Below are positions 8,880-20,588 of a stretch of DNA of 64,000 bases, piece by piece. Source of the DNA: Ciborinia camelliae (Eukaryota > Ascomycota > Leotiomycetes > Helotiales > Sclerotiniaceae); NCBI GenBank assembly GCA_025890175.1, contig JANPYM010000008.1, forward strand, positions 983,337 through 1,047,336, given 5' to 3'. Made by a program: the position numbers and the translations under genes. Under the pieces are notes generated by a model. The model did no database searches and was not told the origin of the DNA. It saw nothing but the letters and a program-made list of their open reading frames with translations. The first letter of the stretch is position 1; each line of letters begins with the position of its first letter.

Positions 8880-11356
8880 ATTTACAATGGGTGGTATAGA
8901 ATGGTTATGTAATAAAGCGTGGTAAGATATAGGCAAGATGTGACTTGTTGTTGTCAAAGGAAGAATCAAGTTGTTGGTTCTAGATCGAAGGGTTGAGAAA
9001 AATTTGAACTTGGAGCCTTTTATATTGTTTGTGGGAATACGGCAGAAAGATAGAGAATGGTCCCTAAGTGATAACCCAATAGAATGGCTGTACTGCTTCA
9101 AAATGAAAGGCGGTCGGAAGGGTAAGTAATAGTTTGTTTTCATATTCACTATAATGGCATTTCACTCCAAATAAAGCCAGGGTCTTGATGTTCAGATAAA
9201 CAAGAGAGAAAAGCATGATGAACATTTGACAGAATGAAGGAAGAACTTCTATCCAACCAACTAAAGGCAAGAAACATGAATATCTGGCTCTCAATAGTAC
9301 AATATGAACTTCCTTCCAAGTCATCAAAGGACAGATCCACAAATGATAGATTGCCAATAATCTGGGAAAGGATTTCTATCTTGATATTAAAGGCTAGAGC
9401 TTTAAATATCTGATATTCAGCAATTGAACAAAGAGCTTCTATAGATGACCTGGAGATATGAATATCTGACTCAATAAAAGACAGCATGGTGAACATTCAT
9501 ATTCGAAACCTTCTGATTATGCTGACGAAACACAGAACCTTGAATGTTTGACATTCAATGATAGAATGAAGAACCTCCTTTCAGGTGACTGAAAGGGCAA
9601 TACGTGAATGTATAAACTCCATATTCAGGCTATGGAGAAAATCTATTAGGCCAGATCAGACTACACCAATTGCACTGGTCTCACAAATCAAATTTCATAA
9701 TCATATCTGCAAGATAGAGGGCCTTTAATGTGTAAAATCCGGATTTAACATATCTTAGATTTTGATGGGTATGAGATGAATGGATGTATGAGCTTCAGAT
9801 TCACAATATGGACAAGATCTAAACAGTATCAGACAAGATTGTACCTAATTTCCCGCTCTTTTATATCAAATTAAGAACTTTTGATAATACTAGCAATAGA
9901 GAAACCTTGAATGTGCAGAGTTTGGATGTAACAAACGACAGATATTCATGAATATGAGATGGCAAGTACTGAAATCATCTGACGAATAGCTGCTTCTAGC
10001 ACTAGATAGATTCAAGCCCAAATCACTTTTCATCTCACAGAAATCCCTCTACAAAAATCCTCTTGGCCAGAATCCACACAAAAGCCAAAACAGTTTCCCT
10101 TACTTTGCATGAGCTATCGGCAAAAGTCAAGTCTAGGAGCTCACCACCAATAATGGAAATTAAAATTTAAAAGAATCTAAGGAGATATTATAAATATTAG
10201 CTTTTGGGGGGCAGGGGAGAGGAAGCAGAAAGTATCTAATACCTCAGACTACTCCTCAAGAGGCGATATCTTGTGATATCAATTATTACTCTGCAGGACG
10301 AATCTTACAATATCCAAAGCCAGAACATTCAATCACTAAATGTAAAAACTGGAACATATTGGAAAAGATTACTATGTAATTTTAAAGGCTATGATAAGCA
10401 ATTATCAAAAGCCTGGATGGAAATCAGGTGAAGAAGACTGCTCTAATGTTAGGCCAAAGTAGTCAATTGCCAACAATGGAGACAGACTAATAATGTCAAA
10501 AGCCAGAGCAATCTATCATCAAAGATAATAAACGACAAGAATGGGTTGAGGTGATTTCTACAATTCCCAATGGCAGACTGCCTAGGTAGGTATTCAGTTG
10601 AGGAGAACAAGCATGGGAACAGTTAGAGAATATCGCTATGCTGTCTAAACCCAAAATATTGAATTGTCAAATGTAGAGATGGGAGTAGATTGGAGAACAT
10701 TTCTGTAGTATCTCAAATCATTATAGCTAATGATCAAAAATGGGGATGAGAATAAATGGGGGAATATTGATATATCCATATTGATTGATTATACAGGATC
10801 TAATAAGCCTAGAATGGTCAATCCTTAAAAGTTGAGATAAAAACAGGCTGGGGAAAATAGGTAGCAGCTACACTGTTGGGTTTAAACATAGCATGTTGAT
10901 TTGCCAAAAGTTGATATGGGAATAGGGTGGAGAAGATTACTATAGTGCAGTGTCCAGATACCAAAAGTACCTACGTTAAGAATGGGAGCAGTCTGGCCAG
11001 TGAATTGTATGAGCAAATTTTCAAATACAAAAATAGCAAGTGTGTTAAACACATGCCTTTAGTTGCTTGTGCATAATGATAAAAGATAAAAAGGGTATCT
11101 TCACTGGAATGTTCACTTGAACAACTTTGATCTGGTGATGTTTAACTCTCCCAGGATCATCTTCAATGCCACCTGGCTCATCAAGTCTATTAATATTTTC
11201 ACTTGGCTTCTCAGGCACTATCAATCACTTAGACAAACTGTTCTTTTGGTCATAACATATCATGGATTGGTATCATCTTCTAGGGCACCACATCATCCTA
11301 TCTATCAGTCTTATCATACAAACCCCCTAAAGAAAAGAAATCTCTGTTTGAGTATC
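8880..11356. other. 2.5-kb noncoding stretch, mostly decayed tandem repeats
   Basis: The first 250 bp are the promoter and leader of the Gln-rich gene. From about 9170 to 11040 the sequence is a field of degenerate tandem units, listed separately. No open frame of note. Confidence 0.6.
9170..11040. repeat. Two fields of highly diverged 55-85 bp tandem repeats
   Basis: By eye, about eight copies in 9200-9960 share the order TCAATRATAGAA, GAACTTCTAT, ACTAAAGG, CTTGAATAT, CTGATAT. From about 10330 a second field of about eight or nine copies shares AATTGYCAAAA, GAGATGGGAATAG, TTGGAGAAGATT, CTATAGTAT. Copy starts in the second field are near 10333, 10400, 10466, 10561, 10662, 10731, 10814 and 10900. 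Divergence between copies is high, so units are recognised by order of shared words and not by identity. Confidence 0.5.
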
Positions 11357-12837
11357 TCATTTCTTCTCCACTGTCTTCTTAACACCCTCGACAAATGCCT
11401 CGACTGCATCACCACCTCCCAATGGAACACTCCCTCCCTTTACCAAACCATTATTTTGCAACTTAACCCCCAAAGCATCCGCAATACTAGGTAGACCACC
11501 ATCTCGAATTGCCATAGTCAAACTTCCCAAGCTCTGATGAAATTGTGGACTCCTTACCACTCGCTTCAATACTGCCTTCTTCTGATCCAAACTCAAAGCT
11601 TCCATTGTAGCAGTCGAAGTCTGGGAAGTTGGCTCGCCCATTTCTTCAAGAGAGGATGCGGATTCTTGTGCAAGTTGTAGGATCGTAGGTGGAAGATAGC
11701 TAAGGAGATTGTCCACTTGGGCTGGGGTTGCAGCGTCGATCGATGGGATAGTTACCGCATTTGGCAAAAGATCCGGTAAAGTCGTGTACATTTGACCTTG
11801 TGCTTGTTGTTGCATGCCAGCTCCCCCAGCTCCCTTCAAGGAATTGAGAAAGTTTTGAACAACTGAGGCAGCGTCTGTTGGCCCTGAACCAGCACTACTC
11901 ACATCGTCAGCGCGAGGTTCTTTACAAAGGCCAAATCGGATGGCTTCGTAAATTTTGAAATTCATTCGCAATGTAGATGTCTAGAAGTACAAGAACAAGA
12001 AAATATGCTATGCTCATTGTCGAATCTCCCTTGTACCAACCAAACGCCTCGTGTTGTAAAATGCTCGGGTACTTTTTAAACAATCGATGAGAATTAACCT
12101 ACGCTCTTCCACCATCAGCTCCAGCCTCTCTTGAGCTAGCCCCCTCTTCCCTAACATCTCCACCAGTTGCATCTGCTCCAGCTCCACCGCTTCCACCTTG
12201 ATGATGTTCGGATGAATCACCATGGCCTTCAACATCCTCCATCGTTTCGTCCTGATCGTCATCTCCTCCGTCGGCCCCTCTAACTTGTGCAATTTCCTGT
12301 TCGACATTGACATCTTCGCCTTGCAATAATGTATCCACGATCTGTCCAATCTTCAAGTCCCGGGGACTGAACCAGCTTGGATCTCCATTTCGCGCTTGAG
12401 GTTTTGATTGCATCCAGAAAAGTTGTCTTTGAGAAGAGGAATGAAACTTGAGAACAAATATGCGGCCATTGGTTTTTGCGGTTGGTTCAGCAGTTTGTGT
12501 GGAATCGTAAGGTTGGAAGTTGCCATCGGTTGGTATCATCAGCAAATCCAAGTTCTCCTCAGCATCCATAGGTTTACTTCTTTCACGCCAACAGAAATGA
12601 ACGAGGTCTTCAGTGTTATTAGCTATGCCATATGCAGCTATATCAAATAACTTACCATCTTCAGCCCAAAGATAGATATAACCAGGAGTTGCATCAGGCT
12701 TGACTTTGTATGGTTTACTTGATGTCTGATAGAAGTAGAGATATTAGCTTTCTGTTTGATATCGAGGAACGTATAAATATATTTACATCAACATCACACC
12801 TCCCCGCCTTGAACGTAATAATTGGTGAAATAGACAT
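11357..12837 (-). CDS. rpn13: Rpn13/ADRM1, proteasome ubiquitin receptor
   Basis: Subunit of the 19S regulatory particle that binds ubiquitin through an N-terminal Pru domain and recruits the UCH37-type deubiquitinase through a C-terminal DEUBAD domain. Exons 12787-12837, 12656-12725, 12103-12607 and 11357-11894 total 387 aa in frame. The Pru domain (MSISPIITFKAGRCDVD, then YIYLWAEDG and LVHFCWRER) spans three exons, followed by a Gly/Asp-rich linker. The DEUBAD part has the TMEALSLDQKKAVLKRVVRSPQF helix pair and ends in VKKTVEKK. The third intron (11895-12102, 208 bp) is the least certain: the acceptor at 11895 keeps frame, while a better-looking CTTCTAG acceptor near 11976 would break it. 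It is divergent from eL6 with 377 bp between starts. Confidence 0.88.
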
Positions 12838-13214
12838 CTTGTAGGTTTTGAATTAACTGTTTGTGACAGGTATGATGTTGTTGAACAGCTTCAATAATAA
12901 AGTGGAAGCTTCACTCTAGGCGGCGGAGCTTCGCAATGGAAGTGTCCGGGTGGAGACCATTAATGACGCTAGAACGAGCGATCAATCTTGAACCCTGAAA
13001 TAAGAGGCAACTTTGAAAGCTAAATCCTTCCATCGATATTAGATAATCATAAGTCACATGATACACAAATCTCGCTAAGCGAATGGAAATTTTGGAATTG
13101 CCCGCGGGTTTTAGCCCTGCTCTGGTTTCTGTATCGGAAGAACATCTCGACTTTACGACCAGCGACCAGCGACAAATTTTACGACAACAACCCACCAACG
13201 GTTCCTTCTTCAAG
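12838..13214. promoter_or_regulatory. Bidirectional promoter rpn13 / rpl6
   Basis: 377 bp between two divergent start codons. It includes a Cbf1-like E-box variant TCACATGAT (13054-13062) and an inverted repeat CTCGC-TAA-GCGAA (13071-13083), about 130 bp before the eL6 ATG. Confidence 0.55.
13054..13083 (+). promoter_or_regulatory. Cbf1-like site plus TCGC/GCGA inverted repeat (eL6 promoter)
   Basis: TCACATGAT followed after 9 bp by CTCGCTAAGCGAA. The same pair of elements lies before RPL9, and the inverted repeat alone before eEF1B. The factor names are inference from known Cbf1 sites at ribosomal protein genes of other ascomycetes. Confidence 0.45.
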
Positions 13215-14107
13215 ATGTCGGCAACAGAAGCTACCCAGAAGAAGACCTTCGGAAAATCGACCCGGGTCGTTTCCAACGAGAAGGCACAAAAGTACTACCC
13301 AGCCGAGGATGTCTCAAACCCAAGAAAGGTAAATACATGAGGCCCTTTTTTTGAAAGAGATGGCAGAGAATTGGTTGGAATATCGTCAATTTTGGAAATT
13401 ATTACGGCGCAGAATCAAAATATACTGGGGTTTGCGATTACAATTGCAATCTGCAGACATATTTGATCGTGATATCATCCAGATCGCCATTACGCTGCAT
13501 TGCACTTCCAGGCATTACTCTGCGGTTTCAAGAACCTTATAACTAACAATGAATTCCCCAGGTCCGCAAAACCATCAGACCATCCAAAGTTAGACCATCC
13601 CTCGAACCTGGAAAAGTCCTGATCCTCCTCGCCGGTCGTTTCCGCGGCAAGCGTGTCGTCCTCTTGAAGGCTCTTGACCAAGGTGTTCTTCTCGTCACTG
13701 GCCCATTCAAGGTCAACGGTGTCCCCATCCGCAGAGTTAACGCTCGTTACGTTATCGCCACATCCACCAAGGTCGATTTGGCTGGTATCGACTCAGCAAA
13801 GATTGAGGAGCTCTCAAACCCAAAGTACTTTGCCAGAGAGAAGTCAGAGAAGAAGGCATCAGAAGAGGCTTTCTTCAAGCAAGGCGAGAAGCCAGAGGTA
13901 AGATCTTACATTGGAGATATGCCATATTTGTACAAAATTAACAAATCAAAACAGAAGAAGCAACCATCCTCCAGCCGTGCCGCAGACCAAAAGACCATCG
14001 ATAAGGCAATCCTCTCCAGCCTCAAAAAGACCCCAGAACTCGCCAGCTACCTCGGTAGCTCTTTCAGCCTTCGCAAGGGTGATAAGCCACACGCAATGGT
14101 ATTTTAA
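13215..14107 (+). CDS. rpl6: 60S ribosomal protein eL6
   Basis: Structural protein of the large cytosolic ribosomal subunit. Exons 13215-13328, 13562-13897 and 13955-14107 give 200 aa. The eL6 core is clear: [18 protein letters not shown], then [18 protein letters not shown] and [12 protein letters not shown]. The C-terminus [15 protein letters not shown] is typical. Intron 1 is 233 bp, long for this window as is common early in ribosomal protein genes; I saw no clear snoRNA in it. Intron 2 (57 bp) is a multiple of three and free of stops, so it can be misread as 19 extra codons between EKPE and KKQPSS. The start is the Met of [10 protein letters not shown], in a good AAGATGTC context. Confidence 0.97.
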
Positions 14108-14796
14108 ATATGTGTGTTGGAGAACGGGGGGAATGGGTACATTTGGGCGCGGATGTGGGAAAATTCTACTATCAATTTGATGAGTCGCTTCTTGCATCTT
14201 GACCTCTGAATGGGCATGGGTCATCTCATTGTAAAGGGCGCTTTGTAATCAGATTTGCAATGATGAAGAAAACCACAAGGCAATGATATGTTTTTACGCG
14301 GATGATTGTTGATTGTGAGCTATTGTGATTGGGGTGATCTGTGGCAGGTGAAGAATACGCATGAGGTCTGGGCGGCAGCCATTCGATTCAAAGAATGAGT
14401 ATGTGACGACATTTCGCCCAGCCAATATGTGCATGCGGAGGTCCAGGGGTATGTGATGTTCCGCGCGTGATTCAATAATTTACCTTGTGGATGTACCAGC
14501 CAGGGATAGGTATCATAATCAAAGCCATATACAGCGTTGTCTTCAGTCATCTGGAAATTTCACTTATTGGTGATAAATGACTTTCTAAGTGCCTGCTAGA
14601 AGTACTGTTGCAGTTCCAAAGATCCTCAGACCAGCCGAAGTCAATCTGGAGTGTTCATGGTTATAGTTTTCTACTAGCAAGAACATCATTTGAGACTCGC
14701 TAACAAGTCCTCTCTGATATGCGTAAAACCTATGCACCAGACTAGCCACACCTATCTCACTTCATCATTTCTCATCCCCCCATCTTCTACAGACCC
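14108..14796. other. Convergent intergenic region eL6 / DPP III
   Basis: 3' flanks only; no gene, repeat or RNA recognised. Confidence 0.5.
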
Positions 14797-17540
14797 CTAA
14801 ACACCCCTCTCCGCAAAACTCCTAATCATCCCCTCACAACTCGCTTCATACTCCTTCAACTCAACCTTTCCACTCTCCTCGTCCAAAACGGTATTTGCCT
14901 GCACGAATACTTTTCTCGGTTGTTTACACCTCAGCACCTGGTCTCTTATTTTCTTTCCCCAATAGTCCGGCTCTACGAAACACATGTCGTTGTATACTTT
15001 AACACCTGTCTCTACATCGGCGATGGATTTATAAATGTGCAGTTTTTGGAGATAGGATTCGACGGCTCGACGACCGATAGTAGGGATTAGGTGGCGTTTG
15101 AGGTTGATGGTGAGGTCCGAGAGGTCGGGATTGGTATGGGTGATGGTGCAGAAGTCTTGCGGGGCGGAAAGGAAACATTGGAGGATGGAGAAGCGGGCTT
15201 GGGAGTGAGCTTGGCCCCATTTTGTTGAGCGGGGATCCCACTATGGTGATTGTTATGTCAGTGGTGGTCTTGAGATTTGCTTGAGGGGGACACATACTAA
15301 TTCTAGAGAGCAGACACCCATTCTAGCCATGGATAACCAAGCTGCATATAAGACATCCCCAGCTTCACTGTTCATATCAGGCGTTCCATCACCGTAGCCG
15401 AAGATTTTTAGAACCTCAAAGTCACAGCTGAGAGCCATAGCGATGGTCTCAGCTCGACACTCTTCGTAACTTGATGCCACACTACCAAACACAGATCCCC
15501 ATGTCTGTCCAGGTTTATACCAGGTAGTAATTGGTTTCCCGGTAAGGGGATTAGTGGGAGGATTCTTAACATCAAAATTGTAGACCCCTGGTTTGGTTTC
15601 TTGGAGTAATTTACCAGTTCCGTGACCTAGAAGCTCGTGAACTCCTACTTGTACCTCAAAGGCTGCATCGCGGTATTTGGAGAACACTTCGAGATCTTCA
15701 TCTCTGATGAAAGGAATCTTTTCGTTTGGGGCTTTGGCTGATAGTACATTACCCAATGAAACATTCTTGAAGCCTTCAGTTTGTCTGATGTCATCGTAGT
15801 TTGGCTACATGATTGGTCAGCAATGTTGAGAACTGAGATGGATACCTCTAAATGTACATACGATATTTATACCTGCTGGAATTCCAGCCCCAGCAAAGGT
15901 CAAAACTTCAAGACTGGTGAAATCTGGACTTAAAAATTTATCTTTCTCGAATTCTGTACCCCAAGGTAATTTGGGAATAAGGCTTTCGGCAGCATTGACA
16001 AGACCGCCAAAGGCACGGGTACGTTCAGCATTTACCATAGCAGCAAATCCTAATTGTGTCGACCGTCAGAGCTGTTGGCTCGGTAATTGGAGACCTTCGA
16101 GACATACCTTGAAATTCAGCTCTCACACCCTGAGGATCTCTCAGAGTTTCAATGAACCCAATGTTAGATTCAACTGAGGGACCCTTATCTCTGATCCAAT
16201 ATCTCTGTGAATCCTTGAAGACTTGCGATGAACCTGTTTCAAATGATTTGGCATAGGCCTCATACATATCCTTCTGGATATCGTTGGCTGCATTCTCCGC
16301 AGCTTTCTTGCAATTCTCAGCAACCAAAGCCAATTCTTTCGAGTGATCGCCAAAGACAATTTTTAGCTTGCTGCCCTCTAATGGCCCCTTCTCAATTACA
16401 AATTCTGTTTCCTTGCCGATATCACTGCCCTCAGAAGGAATACTTGTCACAGCTGAGGCAAGCAAAACTTCGAGTGTTCCTTCGGGAGTCTTTCTTAATC
16501 TTGTATTTTCCTACTCAACGTGTCAACGGTATGAGCAGGTCAAAAAAAGCATTATTCTTACCACAAGCAATCCCTTGCTCTCCAAAAAGTCACCCACAGC
16601 AATAATATCAGATTTGGTGATGTTACTTGAGTCAGGGTAGTAATTGGTCAAATGTCCGTCATCAGGAAATCCAAGATGCATCAGTCCAGGATCTTGATTT
16701 GGGAAAATAGCTCCTTTGGTAGCTTCATAATATTGCTTTGCCTTTGGGGAAAGTGCAGCTAAAGCATCGAAGACCTTCTCATCACATCTTGGGATAATCT
16801 TCGAATCCCCAAAGAACTTATAATTTCCGCAGTTACCAAGGAACTATAGTAGGTTAGATTTGTTTTCTGCATCTCTTCCCTGTATATTCTATGAAATCAT
16901 ATGACTCACCTGACCGCAGTACTCTAGGAAATATTTCAAATCTTCATCACTAATGATAGCTTTCTTTTGAGCGGAATTCCAGTCACCATTAAAAGATTTG
17001 TGTAGTTCAATGATGAAATCGTAGATGTCTTCGGATTCTGGCGAGACTTGTCTCAAGGTAATACGTGTTCCGTAAACAGATGCTCTGTGAAATCATGTCA
17101 GATAATGCATTTGTGAGGGGCTTTCCATGCTTCGGGATAGAGTCAAGCCCCCACCAGATGTTGATAACCATGACGGATGTATGCAATTTTCGAGCTCTGT
17201 AAACGTCCAAAGGTAAAACATACCTGCTAATATAATGAGCGTAGCGTTTTTCCTTGTCAGACAAAGCCTCAAAATGCTTCTTGATTTCAAGCTGCACGAT
17301 ACTGGGCGGTGAATCCGCGAGGAAGTTCTGGAGTTCCTGGGCATTCATTGTAGAAAACTGCCGTGGGACTTTTTGTAATTTATGAAGTGAAAGTGGTTGG
17401 AAGGGTATTATAGAACGTTGAAAGAGGGTTGTGGTGTTGAGATGGCGGGGAAGGAAAGGACGATGCAAAAGCTGACGTGGGGTGAAACAATAAGCCAACA
17501 AATGAGCATTTTTCAAGCGCCACAATAAACAGTTGGACAT
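14797..17540 (-). CDS. dpp3: Dipeptidyl peptidase III (M49 zinc metallopeptidase)
   Basis: Removes dipeptides from the N-termini of short peptides; zinc-dependent. Seven exons (17224-17540, 16910-17084, 16562-16843, 16108-16510, 15862-16049, 15298-15804, 14797-15240) give 771 aa in frame. The family HExxGH motif is HELLGH, and the third zinc ligand lies in EECRAE about 55 residues later. From the internal Met at 17348 ([15 protein letters not shown]) the protein is 707 aa, the usual cytosolic length. The extra 64 residues upstream have no Asp or Glu, nine Arg or Lys, many Leu/Ser/Thr, and end in VPRQFS-T. This looks like a mitochondrial presequence, so two start sites and two locations are likely (inference). 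It is divergent from RPL9. Confidence 0.94.
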
Positions 17541-18478
17541 TATTAGATGCTACTTCTTATAGGTAACTCTCACATGACATGTCTATCATGAATATCATGA
17601 AGAGATCATTAGGTACCTAGTTATTGATAGCCCCAGCTATGATAGATAATTTATATTCACACGGACCACATATGGAAGAGGCTCCTCTTAATGAGTGAGA
17701 TTCAAGGATATGACTATCTGTATGATGTATCTAGTACATACTACCTAGTAGGTATATGGATGTACAAGGTAGGTACATAAGGGAAATAGCTGTTACAGTC
17801 CATTCTACTATACAGCTTCTAATGGATCTTCTTGACATATCTTGAGCAGACGTGGAAGGTTGGCTGAGCAAGAAGTATATATGTATTGACGAGGTGATCA
17901 GTCCTTCATTCCATGGATCTGAAAACTAGGTATGATGCCCACAATTAAGGTCCGAATGCATTCCTTTCCAGCTCTACGAATTCGAAGAAAGTAAGTGTGA
18001 TATGATAGACCAGTACGTATCTCTACCATCAATCCACTGGATCCAACTTCACGTTCGAAAGGAAGACAGTTGCCAGGAGGTCCAATTGAGATCCATATAG
18101 ATAACCTTTGCCCTGTGATATAACAGAAAGTTCTTCGTTCAAAACATAAAACCTTTCTCATTTCGATTTCAACCATTGTGAATATATATATATATATATT
18201 TGTATATACCCAGGTAGGTAGGTATATACATATCAATACAAGTGACGTTTTGCTTGGGGTGAAATCCCGTTTGATTCCCGTTTGATCTAGCGGATCTGAA
18301 ATCCCCATACTTAAATTAATTTACCACGTGATCTTAAAAGTTCCATTTTCGGCCCTTCGCTAGCGAATTTTTAGCGCAACACACACAACGAATTTTGATT
18401 TTCGCGATTTCGAACTTCGACGACGGCCAGTAATCCACACCTTTTCGCCATTTACGACATTCGACAAATTCGGTCAAG
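17541..18478. other. Divergent promoter region dpp3 / rpl9
   Basis: 938 bp with AT-rich tracts (an AT dinucleotide run at about 18185-18200) and TAGGTAGG words near 17750 and 18213. The RPL9 regulatory pair is listed separately. The minus-strand ORF at 17898-18308 shows no domain and is not called. Confidence 0.5.
18324..18367 (+). promoter_or_regulatory. Cbf1-like E-box plus TCGC/GCGA inverted repeat (RPL9 promoter)
   Basis: CCACGTGAT at 18324-18332 and the near-perfect palindrome TTCGCTAGCGAA at 18356-18367, about 112 bp before the ATG. Matches the arrangement before eL6. Confidence 0.5.
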
Positions 18479-19397
18479 ATGAGATACATTCATTCCGAAG
18501 AGACTCTGACCATCCCAGAGGGTGGTAAGTACAATATTTTTTATTGTTGGATCGTTGAGATTGGTGCAGGGGGAAGATTGCAGCCATTGAGGTCGAGGGA
18601 ATTGATGAAGCGCATTGAGAGACATCGGAAGGGAATTTTCTGCATATGAAGAATGAATGCTGATCAGTTTGATTTAAACAGTCAAGGTCGCCATCAAATC
18701 CCGCCAAGTTACCGTTGAGGGACCAAGAGGTAATTTACAATTCCTACATCGATCGACAATCAACCAATTCGCAAATCTAATACATTCGAAACAGGCAAAC
18801 TCCAAAAGGATCTCAGCCATTTGGCAGTCAACTTCTCCCAACCAAAGAAGGATGTCATTAAGATTGAGCTTCACCACGGAGCCCGCAAGAACGTCGCTAC
18901 TCTCCGAACTGTCCGTACTCTCATCAACAACTTGATCATCGGTGTTACCAAGGGTTTCAAATACAAGATGAGATATGTCTACGCACATTTCCCAATCAAC
19001 GTCAACGTTGAGAAGGGTCCAGAGGATATCCCAGTTGTTGAAATCAGGTATGATGGTCCATGAGGAATGAATTGTGGCTCGAAAGATGGAGATGCTGATA
19101 TGCTGGGATAGAAATTTCATCGGCGAGAAGATTGTCCGTAAGGTTCAAATGAGAGAAGGTGTTGCCGTCGAGCCATCAAAGAACGTTAAGGATGAGCTTC
19201 AATTGTCCGGTAACTCCCTCGAGGATGTTTCCCAATGCGCAGCCGATATCCAACAAATCTGCAGAGTACGAAACAAGGATATCCGAAAGGTTGGCATAAA
19301 TATTCCTTCCCGTAGAAAATTTTCATACTGACAACAATAATAGTTTTTGGACGGTTTGTATGTCTCGGAGAAGGGTAACGTTGTTGAGGATGCTTAA
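18479..19397 (+). CDS. rpl9: 60S ribosomal protein uL6 (RPL9)
   Basis: Large-subunit protein next to the peptidyl-transferase and factor-binding region. Five exons (18479-18524, 18682-18729, 18795-19047, 19112-19289, 19344-19397) give 192 aa, close to the usual length of eukaryotic L9. Recognisable parts are [33 protein letters not shown], the [15 protein letters not shown] strand and [14 protein letters not shown]. The last exon encodes [17 protein letters not shown]. Intron 4 (19290-19343) uses the uncommon donor GTTGGC, which also occurs in the bZIP gene of this window. All junctions restore conserved sequence, so the model is firm. Confidence 0.97.
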
Positions 19398-20588
19398 ATG
19401 GAAGACGTGTGGACACCTTTTTCTTACATTCATGATATGTATTGGGAGCATTAAAAGGGTTACTTTGCATATCATGTAGCAAGGTGCTCGGAATGAACTT
19501 CTTGCGCAACAAACAAATAACTGCGATTCCAATTTGTTGAAACGATCGATACCTCGGTGACTAGGATTGCATGATGGAGCAGATGGATGAAGGGTGTGCC
19601 AGTGCAATGCGTTGGGAAGAACTTCGAGGAGTCAATGAACCAATTTGGACCCTTTCAGATATCATGGAATCATGTTCCAGATTCAAATTTTCGCATACCC
19701 AGAAATTCCGACTCTGTGTAACAGATATGTTTGCCGTTCTATTCATATGGTTTACCTCCCTTTCCATAATCCATAAGTATGAGCATCGCTGCTACACTGG
19801 GTGCAATCAACCACTACTAATTCAATAGAATCCTCGGCTACATTGCCCCTCATCTCCCTCTTCGTGCCACCCTCTTGCCTCATACTCGCCCCCTGTTCTT
19901 CTTTACCAATCCACTCACATTATTTTCTCTTCATTCTCACTCCTATACCCATTCCCATCAACAACCTCCAAATCCGTAACGGGATCTCAAAAGTAGACCT
20001 TATAGAAGTATTTCTTCCACTCTATTCGGTCAGTCTTGATCCCTATATCAATATTCTCTGTTCTTTATGTTTAGAGTGGCACGATTTGATTATTACATGT
20101 GTATGCTGCAGAATTAGTGGGGTTTATACTGAGGATCGTGTTGACATGCTGATTGACTTGTTGGGTGGATGAGTGGGAAGGGAAGGAGAGGGTGGGAGAA
20201 AAGGAGAGGATATTGAAGGGAATAAATAAAGTCACTTGAGAATATTCTGAAAACTTGTTCCGTACCCTTGTTTCTTTTCTTGACATGCCATGTGATGGAA
20301 CCGATTCGTCAATAATCAAGAAAACATTCAATCATAAACCCAGGTCTCCTTTCGAGAAATCTGATGGCTATTTTGGATTTTAAGGCCTCTATCCTTGACC
20401 TATTCTTATATTCGTAACTTCCAGTTTGGGTTTCTTTTCTTTTTGGCAGTGAATTTCATCGCCAATCACAAACCGTGTTCGTGTATTCCAGCATCTAAAG
20501 TCCTATCAATCTAATGATGCTACCACAAAATACAAAAGGCCACAGGACCTATCCTCTCAACTTTCCCCTCCCCACCTCCAACCTCTAT
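19398..20588. other. Convergent intergenic region
   Basis: 1.2 kb between RPL9 (+) and the UstYa gene (-). The open frame at 19801-20172 has no recognisable domain and unlikely composition. Looked for a repeated RiPP-type precursor peptide here and saw none. Confidence 0.45.

Noticed and set aside
9170..11040. Telomerase RNA or other known large ncRNA in the repeat field
   Set aside because: Looked for a CTAACCCTAA-type template on both strands and saw none; no known RNA motif recognised.
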